From Isoptericola sp044389085 (GTDB lineage Bacteria; Actinomycetota; Actinomycetes; Actinomycetales; Cellulomonadaceae), in the NCBI RefSeq assembly GCF_044389085.1, contig NZ_JBIRXP010000007.1, forward strand, positions 157,702-221,701: a DNA stretch of 64,000 nucleotides, in the 5' to 3' direction. Both the position numbers and the translations under genes were made by a program. Positions 40,369 through 48,940 of the stretch are shown here, one piece after another. The notes under the pieces are model-generated. The model was not told the DNA's origin. It worked only from the letters and a program-made list of their open reading frames with translations, and ran no database searches. The stretch's first letter is position 1. Each line of letters opens with the position of its first letter.

Positions 40369-41917
40369 ACTCCTGCCAGGTGTCGCCCGCGACCTCGGCC
40401 CGGTCGCGCCGCGCCCGGCGGGGCCGTCGCTCGCGACCGTGTCCTCCGCGATCGACGACGTCGTCGAGATCCAGCGGCGGGTCGACGCTCTCGAGGCGAC
40501 CAGGCTCGTCGCGATCGAGCGTGCCCGCGTCGCGGCCCTGCGCGCGGAGGACGCGCTGCTCGCCCACGACGACGTCGAGCTGAGCCGAGCCGGAGCGGCG
40601 CGGCGGCACGACCTCGCGCGCCGCGCCTTCACGGCCGACCTCGCCACGGCGCTGCACCTCACCGAGCAGGCCGCCTCCCATCTTCTCGACACCGCGCGCA
40701 CCCTGGTGGTGGAGCCCGGCGCGCCGGGCCACGCCACCCTCGACGCCCTGCGGCACGGGCGCCTCACGCTGGCGCACGCCACCGCCGTCGCCGACACCCT
40801 GGCCGATCTCCCGGACCCTGATGCGCGCGCTCTGGTCGAGGCTGCGGTGCTGCCCCGTGCCACGACCTGCACCGTGCCACAGCTGCGCCGGCGCCTGCGG
40901 CGCGCCCGGGACGTCGCCCACCCGGAGCCGTTCGTCGAGCGGCACCGTCGGGCGGCGGAGGCGCGAGCCGTCTACGTCGACCCGGGTGCCGACGGCATGG
41001 CCTGGCTCACCGCCCACCTGCCCGCGCACGTCGCGCACGCCGCCTACGACCGGCTCACCCGCGCCGGCCTCCGCACGAAGGAGGCCGGGGACGGACGCAC
41101 CCTCGCGCAGCTTCGCGCGGACGCCGCCGCCGACCTGCTCCTCGCAGGGCAGGACGGCGACCAGGACCTGCGCGACGACGAGACCACGAGCGGCGGCAAC
41201 CCCCGCACGCGCAACGGCCGGGGCGACGCACCGACGACCGACGAGACGCCGCCCCGCACACCCCTATCCCACGGGCCGCAGCACCGCGCGCCGGTGCCGG
41301 GGCTGGCTCAGATTGCCCGACGCATCGTCCCGAAGGTGGCGGTGACGGTCCCCGTGCTGTCCATGCTGGGCGCGTCCGACGCGGCGGCCGACCTCGACGG
41401 CCACGGGCCTGTCGACGCGGAGACCGCGTCCGTGCTCGCCGCCGCGGCGCCCTCGCTACGCCGGCTGCTGGTCGACCCGGTCGACGGGCGGGTGCTCACC
41501 ACCGACCCCGGCACGTACGCCGTACCCGCCGCGCTGCGCGCGTTCCTCCAGCAGCGCGACGGCGTCTGCCGGTTCCCGGGCTGCACGCGCACGGCGGCGC
41601 GGTGCGACGTCGACCACGTGGTCGCGTGGTCCGCCGGCGGGCGCACCGTCGCCGACAACCTGACGCACCTCTGCCGCCACCATCACGTGGTCAAGCACCA
41701 GACGGCGTGGCACAGCCGGCTCGCACCGGACGGCACCGTCACCTGGACGTCACCGACCGGGCGCACTCACCACGACCCTCCGACAGACCCCACCGGCCCG
41801 GGCGCGCCCGTCGCCCGCGCGGCCGAGCGTCCAGCCCCCGAACGTCCAACCCCCGGGCGCTCAGCAGCCACCGATCCCGAGAAAGCTCCGCCCGATGCCG
41901 ACACGCCCTACCTCTGA
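40361..41917 (+). CDS. DUF222 (13E12-type) protein with HNH endonuclease domain
   Basis: 518 residues. DUF222 region about 20-380 (helical, Arg/Ala-rich, LARRAFTADLATALHLTEQAASHLL, GRLTLAHATAVADTLADLP), then a zinc-bearing HNH nuclease at about 385-450: CRFPGCTRTAARCDVDHVVAWSAGGRTVADNLTHLCRHHHVVKH. An Asp/Thr/Arg-rich linker lies at about 265-310 and the C-terminus is Pro-rich. ATG 40361 lies inside a LexA box. This family corresponds to the mycobacterial 13E12 repeats, some of which are DNA-damage inducible; the cellular role is unknown. Confidence 0.92.
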   Translation: MFELLPGVARDLGPVAPRPAGPSLATVSSAIDDVVEIQRRVDALEATRLVAIERARVAALRAEDALLAHDDVELSRAGAARRHDLARRAFTADLATALHLTEQAASHLLDTARTLVVEPGAPGHATLDALRHGRLTLAHATAVADTLADLPDPDARALVEAAVLPRATTCTVPQLRRRLRRARDVAHPEPFVERHRRAAEARAVYVDPGADGMAWLTAHLPAHVAHAAYDRLTRAGLRTKEAGDGRTLAQLRADAAADLLLAGQDGDQDLRDDETTSGGNPRTRNGRGDAPTTDETPPRTPLSHGPQHRAPVPGLAQIARRIVPKVAVTVPVLSMLGASDAAADLDGHGPVDAETASVLAAAAPSLRRLLVDPVDGRVLTTDPGTYAVPAALRAFLQQRDGVCRFPGCTRTAARCDVDHVVAWSAGGRTVADNLTHLCRHHHVVKHQTAWHSRLAPDGTVTWTSPTGRTHHDPPTDPTGPGAPVARAAERPAPERPTPGRSAATDPEKAPPDADTPYL

Positions 41918-41947
41918 CGGTGCTCGGCCGATCAGGCCCCCGCGCGC

Positions 41948-43441
41948 TCAGCGCTTCGGGTAGCCCGCCTGCGGCTTGTCGGCGTCGAGCTCCTCGACGT
42001 CCTCGAAGTGGATCTGCCGGTGCTTCACCGTGCGGTTGTACAGCCAGGTGATGAAGGACAGCACGAGGCCGACGGCCAGCAGGCCGCCCGCGATGACGTA
42101 CTGCTCCTGCTGCTCCTCGCTGCGCGCCCACGGGCCCGCGAGGAAGGCGCAGGTGACGGCGCCGAGCAGCGCGATCCACGTCTTGGTGCGGAAGTGCTCG
42201 TGCTGCACGGGCTTGCGGCGCAGCACCAGCAGCGCCACGTTCACCACCGCGAACACGGTGAGCAGCAGCAGCGACGTCGTCCCCCCCAGCAGGCTGATCG
42301 CGTCCGCTCCGGCCTCGGTCGCGCTGGCCCGGACCACGTAGATGATGAGCCCGAACGAGATCAGCGTGGTCACGATGATCGACACCCACGGCGTCTTGCG
42401 GGTGCGGTGCACCCTGCCGAAGCTGCGCGGCAGCACGCCCTGGTGCGCCAGGCCGTACAGCAGGCGCGACGCCATGAGCATGTTGATGAGCGCGGAGTTC
42501 GCGACGGCGAACATCCCGATGAACGGGAAGATCGTGTCGAACGGCAGGCCCGGCGCGCCGGCGGCCACCACCTGGGTGAGGGCGGAGCCCTTCGAGTCGT
42601 CGGCCAGGTCACCCACCGGCACCAGCGCGACGGCCGTGATCGCGACCAGCACGTAGATCAGCCCGGTGATCGACAGGCCCGTGAGCATGGTGCGCGGGAA
42701 GTCCTTCACGGGGTCGCGGCACTCCTCGGCCATGTTCACCGAGTCCTCGAAGCCGACCATCGCGAAGAAGGCCAGCGTCGTCGCCGCCGTCACGGCCAGG
42801 AAGACGCTCTTGTCGTCGGCGCTCTCGAAGACGACCACCCGGGAGAAGTCGGCGCGCCCCTGGGTCATGCCCCACATGCCGACGAAGATCACCATGAGCA
42901 GGCCGGACAGCTCCACGAGGGTGAGCACCACGTTCGCCTTGACGCTCTCGCCGACGCCGCGGAAGTTCACCAGCGCGACCAGCGTCATGAACCCCAGCGC
43001 GATGAGCAGCAGCCCCGCGCCGCCGGGCTCGAGGCCCAGGCCGAAGCCGTCGTTGAGGAACCCGGCGAACGCGTTCGACGCCGTCGACGCCGACGTGATG
43101 CCGGAGCACATCACCATGAACGCGATGATGAAGGTGACGAAGTGGATGCCGAACGCCTTGTGCGTGTACAGCGCGGCGCCGGCGGCCTGCGGGTACTTCG
43201 TGACCAGCTCCAGGTAGGAGAACGCGGTGAGGGTCGCGACCACGAACGCGATGAGGAAAGGCGCCCAGGCGGCGCCGCCCACCTCGCCGGCGACCTGCCC
43301 GGTGAGCGCGTAGACGCCGGTGCCGAGGATGTCGCCGACGATGAAGAGCAGCAGGAGCTTGCGGCCCATCACCCGCTTGAGGCCCGGCTCGGGGGCGGCG
43401 CCGCCCGTCCCGCCGCCGGCCTGGTCGATCGTCTGGCTCAT
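41948..43441 (-). CDS. APC-family amino acid permease
   Basis: 497 residues with twelve predicted helices. Opening segment LLLLFIVGDILGTGVYALTGQVAGEVGGAAW carries the unwound helix-1 GxG site of the family; VGFEDSVNMAEECRDPVKDFPRTM is the conserved helix 6-loop region. Hydrophilic C-terminal tail (HRQIHFEDVEELDADKP). ATG 43441 with AGGAGG 7 bp upstream. Substrate probably an amino acid or polyamine; standalone, convergent with the HNH gene. Confidence 0.92.
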   Translation of the reverse strand: MSQTIDQAGGGTGGAAPEPGLKRVMGRKLLLLFIVGDILGTGVYALTGQVAGEVGGAAWAPFLIAFVVATLTAFSYLELVTKYPQAAGAALYTHKAFGIHFVTFIIAFMVMCSGITSASTASNAFAGFLNDGFGLGLEPGGAGLLLIALGFMTLVALVNFRGVGESVKANVVLTLVELSGLLMVIFVGMWGMTQGRADFSRVVVFESADDKSVFLAVTAATTLAFFAMVGFEDSVNMAEECRDPVKDFPRTMLTGLSITGLIYVLVAITAVALVPVGDLADDSKGSALTQVVAAGAPGLPFDTIFPFIGMFAVANSALINMLMASRLLYGLAHQGVLPRSFGRVHRTRKTPWVSIIVTTLISFGLIIYVVRASATEAGADAISLLGGTTSLLLLTVFAVVNVALLVLRRKPVQHEHFRTKTWIALLGAVTCAFLAGPWARSEEQQEQYVIAGGLLAVGLVLSFITWLYNRTVKHRQIHFEDVEELDADKPQAGYPKR

Positions 43442-43644
43442 CGCGACCTCCTGGATCCTGCTGTGGACCGTGCTCTCGCGTGGCGCGCCCGCCCCCCTCG
43501 CGTCGTCGCGCGGGCCGGCCGTCCCCCCATGGAACCGCGCCGGGGCCGGACCTGCATGGGCGGCGCGCGGACGGGCAGGGCAGAGTGGCGCCCACAAGGT
43601 CTCGCACGGTGCGGGTGCAGGGGGCAACCGGACTGACGAGGAGC

Positions 43645-44856
43645 ATGCGGGTGCGACGAACGGTGGTCACGGGTGCGGGGGCGGTCACGCCCGTCGGCGG
43701 CACGGTCGAGGAGACGTGGGCGGCCCTGCGGGCCGGCGCGAACGGGGCCGGCCCGATCACGGAGGCGTGGGCCGGCGCGCTGCCGGTGCGCATCGCCGCG
43801 CGGGCGGACGACGCCTTCGCGGAGGGACTGAGCGTCCCCGAGCGCCGCGCCCGCGACCGGGTCGAGCAGCTGACGCTCGTCGCGGGGCGCGAGGCCTGGG
43901 CGTCGGCGGGCCTGCCGGAGGTGGACCCCGCCCGGGTCGGCGTGTCCGTGGGCACGGCGCACGGCGGCATCGCGACCACCGTCGCCATGCAGGACGTCCT
44001 CGGCACGGCCGGCTACCGCCGGGTCTCGCCGCACACCATCACGATGGCGATGGCGAACGGACCTGCGGCCTACCTGTCCCTCGCCCTGCGGGCCAAGGCC
44101 GGCGCCCGCGCACCGGTGAGCGCGTGCGCGGCGGGGGTCGAGGCGATCGCGCAGGGTCGCGACCTGATCCGGTCCGGGGCGGCGGACGTCGTCGTCTGCG
44201 GTGGGGCGGAGGCCAGCATCGTGCCGCTGTCCCTCACCGGGTTCGGCCGCGTGCGGGCCCTGTCGACCCGCAACGAGGAGCCGCTGCGCGCCTCCCGCCC
44301 GTTCGACGCCGACCGCGACGGCTTCGTCATGGGCGAGGGGGCCGTCCTGTTCGTCCTCGAGTCCGAGGAGCACGCCCGCGCCCGCGGCGCGACCGTGCTG
44401 GGCGTCGTCGAGGGCGCGTCCCTCACCTCCGACGCGTTCGACATCGTCGGCGGCGACCCCGTCAACCAGGCCCGGACCATCACGCTCGCGCTGCGCGACG
44501 CCGACCTGGACCCGGGCGATGTCGGGCTGGTGCACGCCCACGCGACGTCCACCCCCGCCGGCGACGTCACCGAGGCCCGGGCGCTGCGCGCCGCCCTCGG
44601 CAGCCCGCCCGCCGTGACCGCGACGAAGGCGTCGACCGGGCACCTGCTCGGGGCGTCCGGGGCCCTGGGGGCGCTGGTCGCGCTGCTCGCGCTACGCGAC
44701 GGCGTCGTACCGCCCACCCTCAACCTCGACTCGATCGACCCGGGCGTCGACCTCGACGTCGTCACCACGCCGCGCCCGACCGCGGCCCGGCACGCCCTGG
44801 TCGACGCGTTCGGGTTCGGCGGGCACAGCGCCGCGCTCGCGCTGTCGCGGGACTGA
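43645..44856 (+). CDS. beta-ketoacyl-ACP synthase, KAS II type
   Basis: 403 residues. Complete Cys-His-His triad: Cys161 (PVSACAAGVEA), His299 (HAHATSTPAGD) and His333 (KASTGHLLGASGAL). Other motifs: RRTVVTGAGAVTPVGGTVEETW, GFVMGEGAVLFVLE, LVDAFGFGGHSAALAL. Elongates an acyl-ACP with malonyl-ACP. No ACP, acyltransferase or reductase gene adjoins it, so it is probably a second FabF-like enzyme, not part of a local cluster. GAGGAG lies very close to ATG 43645; GTG 43651 is an alternative start. Confidence 0.9.
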   Translation: MRVRRTVVTGAGAVTPVGGTVEETWAALRAGANGAGPITEAWAGALPVRIAARADDAFAEGLSVPERRARDRVEQLTLVAGREAWASAGLPEVDPARVGVSVGTAHGGIATTVAMQDVLGTAGYRRVSPHTITMAMANGPAAYLSLALRAKAGARAPVSACAAGVEAIAQGRDLIRSGAADVVVCGGAEASIVPLSLTGFGRVRALSTRNEEPLRASRPFDADRDGFVMGEGAVLFVLESEEHARARGATVLGVVEGASLTSDAFDIVGGDPVNQARTITLALRDADLDPGDVGLVHAHATSTPAGDVTEARALRAALGSPPAVTATKASTGHLLGASGALGALVALLALRDGVVPPTLNLDSIDPGVDLDVVTTPRPTAARHALVDAFGFGGHSAALALSRD

Positions 44857-44858
44857 CC

Positions 44859-44917
44859 TCGACGTCGTACCCGCTGACGGCTCGCGCAGGGGCAAGCGAC
44901 AGCGGGTACGACGTCGA
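44859..44917. terminator. bidirectional terminator, perfect 18-bp inverted repeat
   Basis: TCGACGTCGTACCCGCTG (44859-44876) and its exact inverse (44900-44917) flank a 23-base loop. It occupies nearly all of the 75-bp gap between the convergent ketoacyl synthase and glycosidase genes. Confidence 0.75.
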
Positions 44918-44931
44918 TCAGCGGCGAGCGG

Positions 44932-47900
44932 TCAGCGGCACGCCTCCGCGTCGTAGGCGTGCGTCGTCGAGACGCCCCCGGCGGTGACGGTCACCTCCCC
45001 GGCATCGAGGGACCGGCCGCTCGCGGGGAACGGCTGCGTCCAGGACTTCCCCGGCCGCAGGCCGTCCCTGCTCCGCTCCGCCCCCAGCGCGGCGACGGTC
45101 ACGCCGGTCCGCTCGTCGGACTCGTTGGTCACCGTGACCTCGACGAACGGCTTGGCGCCGCGGCACTGGGCCTCGACCTCGACGGAGACCGGGCTCGTCG
45201 CCGACGGGAGCGCGGCGCTCAGCGGCGAGACGGTGATCCGGTCCACGATCGGCGCCTCGTCGGCCTCCAGGTTGTAGTCCGCCGGCCACGTCTCGGACGC
45301 GTACGACTCGCCGTCCCAGTTGGTCGCCTCCTCGGAGCGCCACGTCACCGTGTTCTCGCCCTCCGCCAGCTCGAGGACGACGGTGCGCTCCCAGAAGTTG
45401 TTCGCGTGGAACGTCGGCACGAACATCTCGCGCTGCGGCTCGCCGCCGTTGACGATCAGGTCGGCGTGCCGGGCCACCGGGTTCGGGTTGTAGTGCGTCC
45501 CGTCCACCTGCTCCGGGTTGGAGAACCGGACGACGACCGCGTGCGGGCCCGCCTGGTCGGCCGTGACCCGGAAGGTCAGCGTGTTGTCGTTGCCGGGCTC
45601 CCCGCCGACGCCGGAGACGGCCTTGCCGCCCTCGGCCAGCGGCAGGTCGACGACGGCCGCGTCGCCCGCGAGCTCGGCGTCCTCCGCCTGGTAGGCGGTG
45701 ACCGCGAGCGCCCCGGTCCCGGCGGCGACGGTCAGCCGGTCGAGGACGAGCCCCCCGGCGCCGCCCGTGACGACCACCTTGTTGACCCCGCCGCGCAGGT
45801 GCGCGGCGACCTGGCGTGCCGTGTCGAGGTCGAGCACGTCGTGGCCGTTGACGGTCAGCGTGCCCGCGCCTGCACCGAGCAGGTCCGCGCCGAGGGTCGC
45901 CTCGGCGTCGGCCGCCCCGTACACCCAGAACGTCGCGCTCTCGCCCTCGGCGAGCGCCACGGCGCCCGCGCCGGAGAGGTCGCCGGGAACGACGCCGTCG
46001 GGCAGGTCGTCCGCGGCGAACACCGTCCGCCCGCCATCGAGCGACGCGTGCTCGGCCTCGTAGACCGACGTGGCGGCGTCGGGGTTCGGCAGCGCCAGCG
46101 TGATCCGGTCGACGATGGCGTCGCCCTGTGTCGCGCCGCCGTCGAGCCCCTGCGCCGCGAGGGAGATGGTGTGCGTTCCCGCGGTGAGCTCGACGGTCGT
46201 GTCGGCGTGGTCCCAGACCACCCACTTGTAGCCGAGCGGCAGGAACAGCTCCTGCTCGGCGGCGCCGTCGACCCGCACGAACACGTTGGTCGGGCCCTGC
46301 TCCGTCACCCGGTCGAAGGTGTTGAGGCTGTTCGCGAAGACGGACAGGTCGTAGGTGCCGTCCTGCGGCACGGTCACCTCGAAGTCGAGCACCCCGTCGG
46401 AGCCGGTGCGCAGGCCGCCGACGTCGTAGCCGCCGGAGGTGTAGAACTTGCCGACGTCCGCGGGCGAGCCCTCGGGGCCGTTCTTGGAGTAGCCCGAGCC
46501 GGTGTACGTGGCGTCCTCGGCCTCGTAGCTGCCGTCCCACAGCGTGGGCGCGGCGCTCGTGGAGTGCCCGACGCCGGCGGGAGTCACGACGATCTCGTAC
46601 GCCGACGCCTCGCGCAGCAGCGGCAGCCCCTCGCCGTCGAAGGCCACGGACACCTTCCCGTCCACGACCTGGGCGGTGGTCTCCGCGAGGTGGCGCGGCT
46701 GCGTCGCGTCGCCGAGCTGGCCGGTCCAGGGGATCTCCCGGACGGTGACGCGGACCTCGTCGCCGAACACGTCCGCCGGCACGTTCACCAGGTCCACCGG
46801 CGCGGCGCCGTCGGCCCCGCCGAGGATGGTGCGCGAGACCTTGCGCTCCTCGTCCAGGCTCGACACGCCCTGGAGGGTGTAGTTCTGGCCGGGGAACGGC
46901 GGGGTGACCTCGACGGTGTGCCCGCTCATCTGCGCGTACGCGTTGTACAGCCACCACTGCCCGTTGCCGCGGTTGGACTGCACGGCGGAGTCCGACAGGT
47001 TCCCGTTGATGTTCCAGAAGGCGATCATCGCGTCCACCTTCGAGTCCTCGATGGCGGACATCCACTGGATCATCTGCCCCGGCACGGACGTGTGGTAGTT
47101 GAACGCGTACTCGTTGACGTTGACGGGCAGCTCGGTGCCCTCGTGCTCCGTCCCGGCGAACGCCTCGGCCTCCCACCCCCGGTAGGTCGCGACCGAGGTG
47201 CGGATCTTCTCCGGGTGGGACAGCTCGTGCCAGGTGATGATGTCGGGCACGGTGCCCGCCTCGACCGTGTGCGCGAGGAAGCCCTGCATCTGGTCGAACA
47301 GCACGCTGGTGCCGGGCCCGGCGACCCGCATGTCGGGGTAGCGCTCCTTGATGGTCCGGTACGTGGTGTCCCAGGCGGCGAAGTAGTCGGTCGGGTCGTC
47401 GAGCCAGGACGTGCCGTCGAGGCTCCACTCGCCGGTGCCGAACATGTTGCCCTCGGGCTCGTTGAACGGCTCGATGACCAGGTTGTCGCGGACGTCGGGG
47501 TCGAGGTCGGCGATCATGTCGAGCTGCCCGTCGAGCACGCGGGCGTAGTCGGCCAGCTTTTCGTCCGGGGTGTCGCCGGGCCACTGGTACGGGAACCCGC
47601 GGTAGTAGTCGGTCACCCGCAGGTAGACGTCGCCGTCGGTGGTCTCGGCGAGCTGCCGGGTGACTTCCAGCGCGTCGGAGCCGGGGTGCTGCGCCCCGTC
47701 CTGGGCCTTGGTCGCCACCGAGCGCACCCCCATGCCCTCGACGAGGTTGTCCGTGGGCATCCCGTCCGCGTACAGCCCGTACAGCAGGCCGGACGCCCCG
47801 CCCTTGAACGCGCCGGTGTCCGAGCCGAGGTCGACGGTCAGCTCGCCGCGGTGCACGGTCACGGTGGCGGTCACCGCGACCGCGTCCTCACCGGACCCCG

Positions 47901-48897
47901 CCTCCCCCGGCACGGTGAACTCGCCGGGCTGCGCGTACTGCGCCGGGTCGACGTCGTCCCAGGTCACGGGCACGTCGCGGTCGTAGCCGTCGGAGAAGGA
48001 CGCCCGGACGGCGGCGGGCAGGTCGGGCGCGGCCTGCACCATGGTGCGGACCTCGAACGTGTCGGTGGACAGGGCGGTCATGGGCGGGGACTCTCCTACG
48101 AGCTCGGCCACCTGGTCGGGCGCGAGCGCGCTGCGGTAGACGCGGAAGTCGTCGACGGCGCCGTCGAACAGCGGGTCCGGGTAGAACGACTTCCCCAGGA
48201 ACCCGGCGGCCGTCGCGCCGTCGGCGAGGAGCTGGCCGGCGCTGATCGAGGTGGGCGACGACGCGACGGCGACGCCGTCCAGGTACGTCGTCACGCGCCC
48301 CGCCCCGGGGTCGGACGAGGTGTCGAGCGTGGTGGTGAGGGTGACCCAGTCCCCGGCCTTCAGGGGGCCGTGGCCGTTCACCGTCGCCTCGCCGCCCCCG
48401 CCGTTCGTCGTGACGGCGGTGCGCAGGTTCCCGTCGCCGTTCGACGGCGTGGTGAACAGGTAGCGGGTGGTGTCGGTGCCCAGGTCGTAGACCCGCTGCC
48501 ACGCGCCGCCCTCGCCGTCCCAGCGCACGCGGGCGGACACCGTGAGGTCGGTGGCGCCCTCCAGGGCGCCGCGGGGGATGGTCACGTAGCCGCCGCCGGA
48601 GCCGCCGGGCAGCTCGAGCGCCTGCGTGCCGTCCTCGGCGTCGACCAGGGACGACGCGCCGCTGATCGTGCCGTCGAGCCCGTTGCCCGACGAGTCGGGG
48701 ACGGTCGTGCCGTCCACGTCGTCCATCGTCCAGTGCAGGTCCGGCGCGGGGAGCGCCGTCTCGGCTCCGGCCGTCGGGGCGGCGAGGGCCGCCGTCCCGC
48801 CGGCCAGCGCGATGCTGACCGACAGCGCCGCGGCGGTGCGCCGCTGCGTGCGTCGTGCGGGGTGTCGCGCAGTGCGACCTGAAGGTGTCGTGCTCAT
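44932..48897 (-). CDS. large secreted multimodular glycosidase (clan GH-A, with LamG and CBM modules)
   Basis: 1321 residues. Signal peptide to about 46; LamG/concanavalin-like domain about 50-270; Ig-like Big_4 domain about 275-350; catalytic TIM barrel about 355-700 with acid/base Glu480 in EPFNEPEGN and nucleophile Glu596 in NVNEYAFNYH, a clan GH-A spacing that resembles GH39; then three carbohydrate-binding modules of CBM6/35 type, each opening with a YxAExA motif (YEAEDATYTGSGY, YEAEHASLDGG, YQAEDAELAG), and a C-terminal beta domain. Last gene of the LacI-ABC-GH127-GH31 locus; it probably attacks the extracellular polymer. Exact GH family is uncertain. Confidence 0.82.
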   Translation of the reverse strand: MSTTPSGRTARHPARRTQRRTAAALSVSIALAGGTAALAAPTAGAETALPAPDLHWTMDDVDGTTVPDSSGNGLDGTISGASSLVDAEDGTQALELPGGSGGGYVTIPRGALEGATDLTVSARVRWDGEGGAWQRVYDLGTDTTRYLFTTPSNGDGNLRTAVTTNGGGGEATVNGHGPLKAGDWVTLTTTLDTSSDPGAGRVTTYLDGVAVASSPTSISAGQLLADGATAAGFLGKSFYPDPLFDGAVDDFRVYRSALAPDQVAELVGESPPMTALSTDTFEVRTMVQAAPDLPAAVRASFSDGYDRDVPVTWDDVDPAQYAQPGEFTVPGEAGSGEDAVAVTATVTVHRGELTVDLGSDTGAFKGGASGLLYGLYADGMPTDNLVEGMGVRSVATKAQDGAQHPGSDALEVTRQLAETTDGDVYLRVTDYYRGFPYQWPGDTPDEKLADYARVLDGQLDMIADLDPDVRDNLVIEPFNEPEGNMFGTGEWSLDGTSWLDDPTDYFAAWDTTYRTIKERYPDMRVAGPGTSVLFDQMQGFLAHTVEAGTVPDIITWHELSHPEKIRTSVATYRGWEAEAFAGTEHEGTELPVNVNEYAFNYHTSVPGQMIQWMSAIEDSKVDAMIAFWNINGNLSDSAVQSNRGNGQWWLYNAYAQMSGHTVEVTPPFPGQNYTLQGVSSLDEERKVSRTILGGADGAAPVDLVNVPADVFGDEVRVTVREIPWTGQLGDATQPRHLAETTAQVVDGKVSVAFDGEGLPLLREASAYEIVVTPAGVGHSTSAAPTLWDGSYEAEDATYTGSGYSKNGPEGSPADVGKFYTSGGYDVGGLRTGSDGVLDFEVTVPQDGTYDLSVFANSLNTFDRVTEQGPTNVFVRVDGAAEQELFLPLGYKWVVWDHADTTVELTAGTHTISLAAQGLDGGATQGDAIVDRITLALPNPDAATSVYEAEHASLDGGRTVFAADDLPDGVVPGDLSGAGAVALAEGESATFWVYGAADAEATLGADLLGAGAGTLTVNGHDVLDLDTARQVAAHLRGGVNKVVVTGGAGGLVLDRLTVAAGTGALAVTAYQAEDAELAGDAAVVDLPLAEGGKAVSGVGGEPGNDNTLTFRVTADQAGPHAVVVRFSNPEQVDGTHYNPNPVARHADLIVNGGEPQREMFVPTFHANNFWERTVVLELAEGENTVTWRSEEATNWDGESYASETWPADYNLEADEAPIVDRITVSPLSAALPSATSPVSVEVEAQCRGAKPFVEVTVTNESDERTGVTVAALGAERSRDGLRPGKSWTQPFPASGRSLDAGEVTVTAGGVSTTHAYDAEACR

Positions 48898-48940
48898 CGT
48901 CGAGTGCCTTCCTTCTCGGGGTGGTGTCTCTCGGCGGTGC

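Noticed and set aside
44859..44917. 18-bp perfect inverted repeat as transposon ends
   Set aside because: Only a 23-bp loop lies between the arms, and it sits exactly between convergent stops, so a shared terminator is simpler.
44959..48882. Open frame of about 1300 codons on + opposite the modular glycosidase
   Set aside because: Its translation is Arg/Gly/Val/Asp-rich with no motifs. It exists because high-GC genes suppress stops on the opposite strand. The minus frame has signal peptide, catalytic and CBM motifs.
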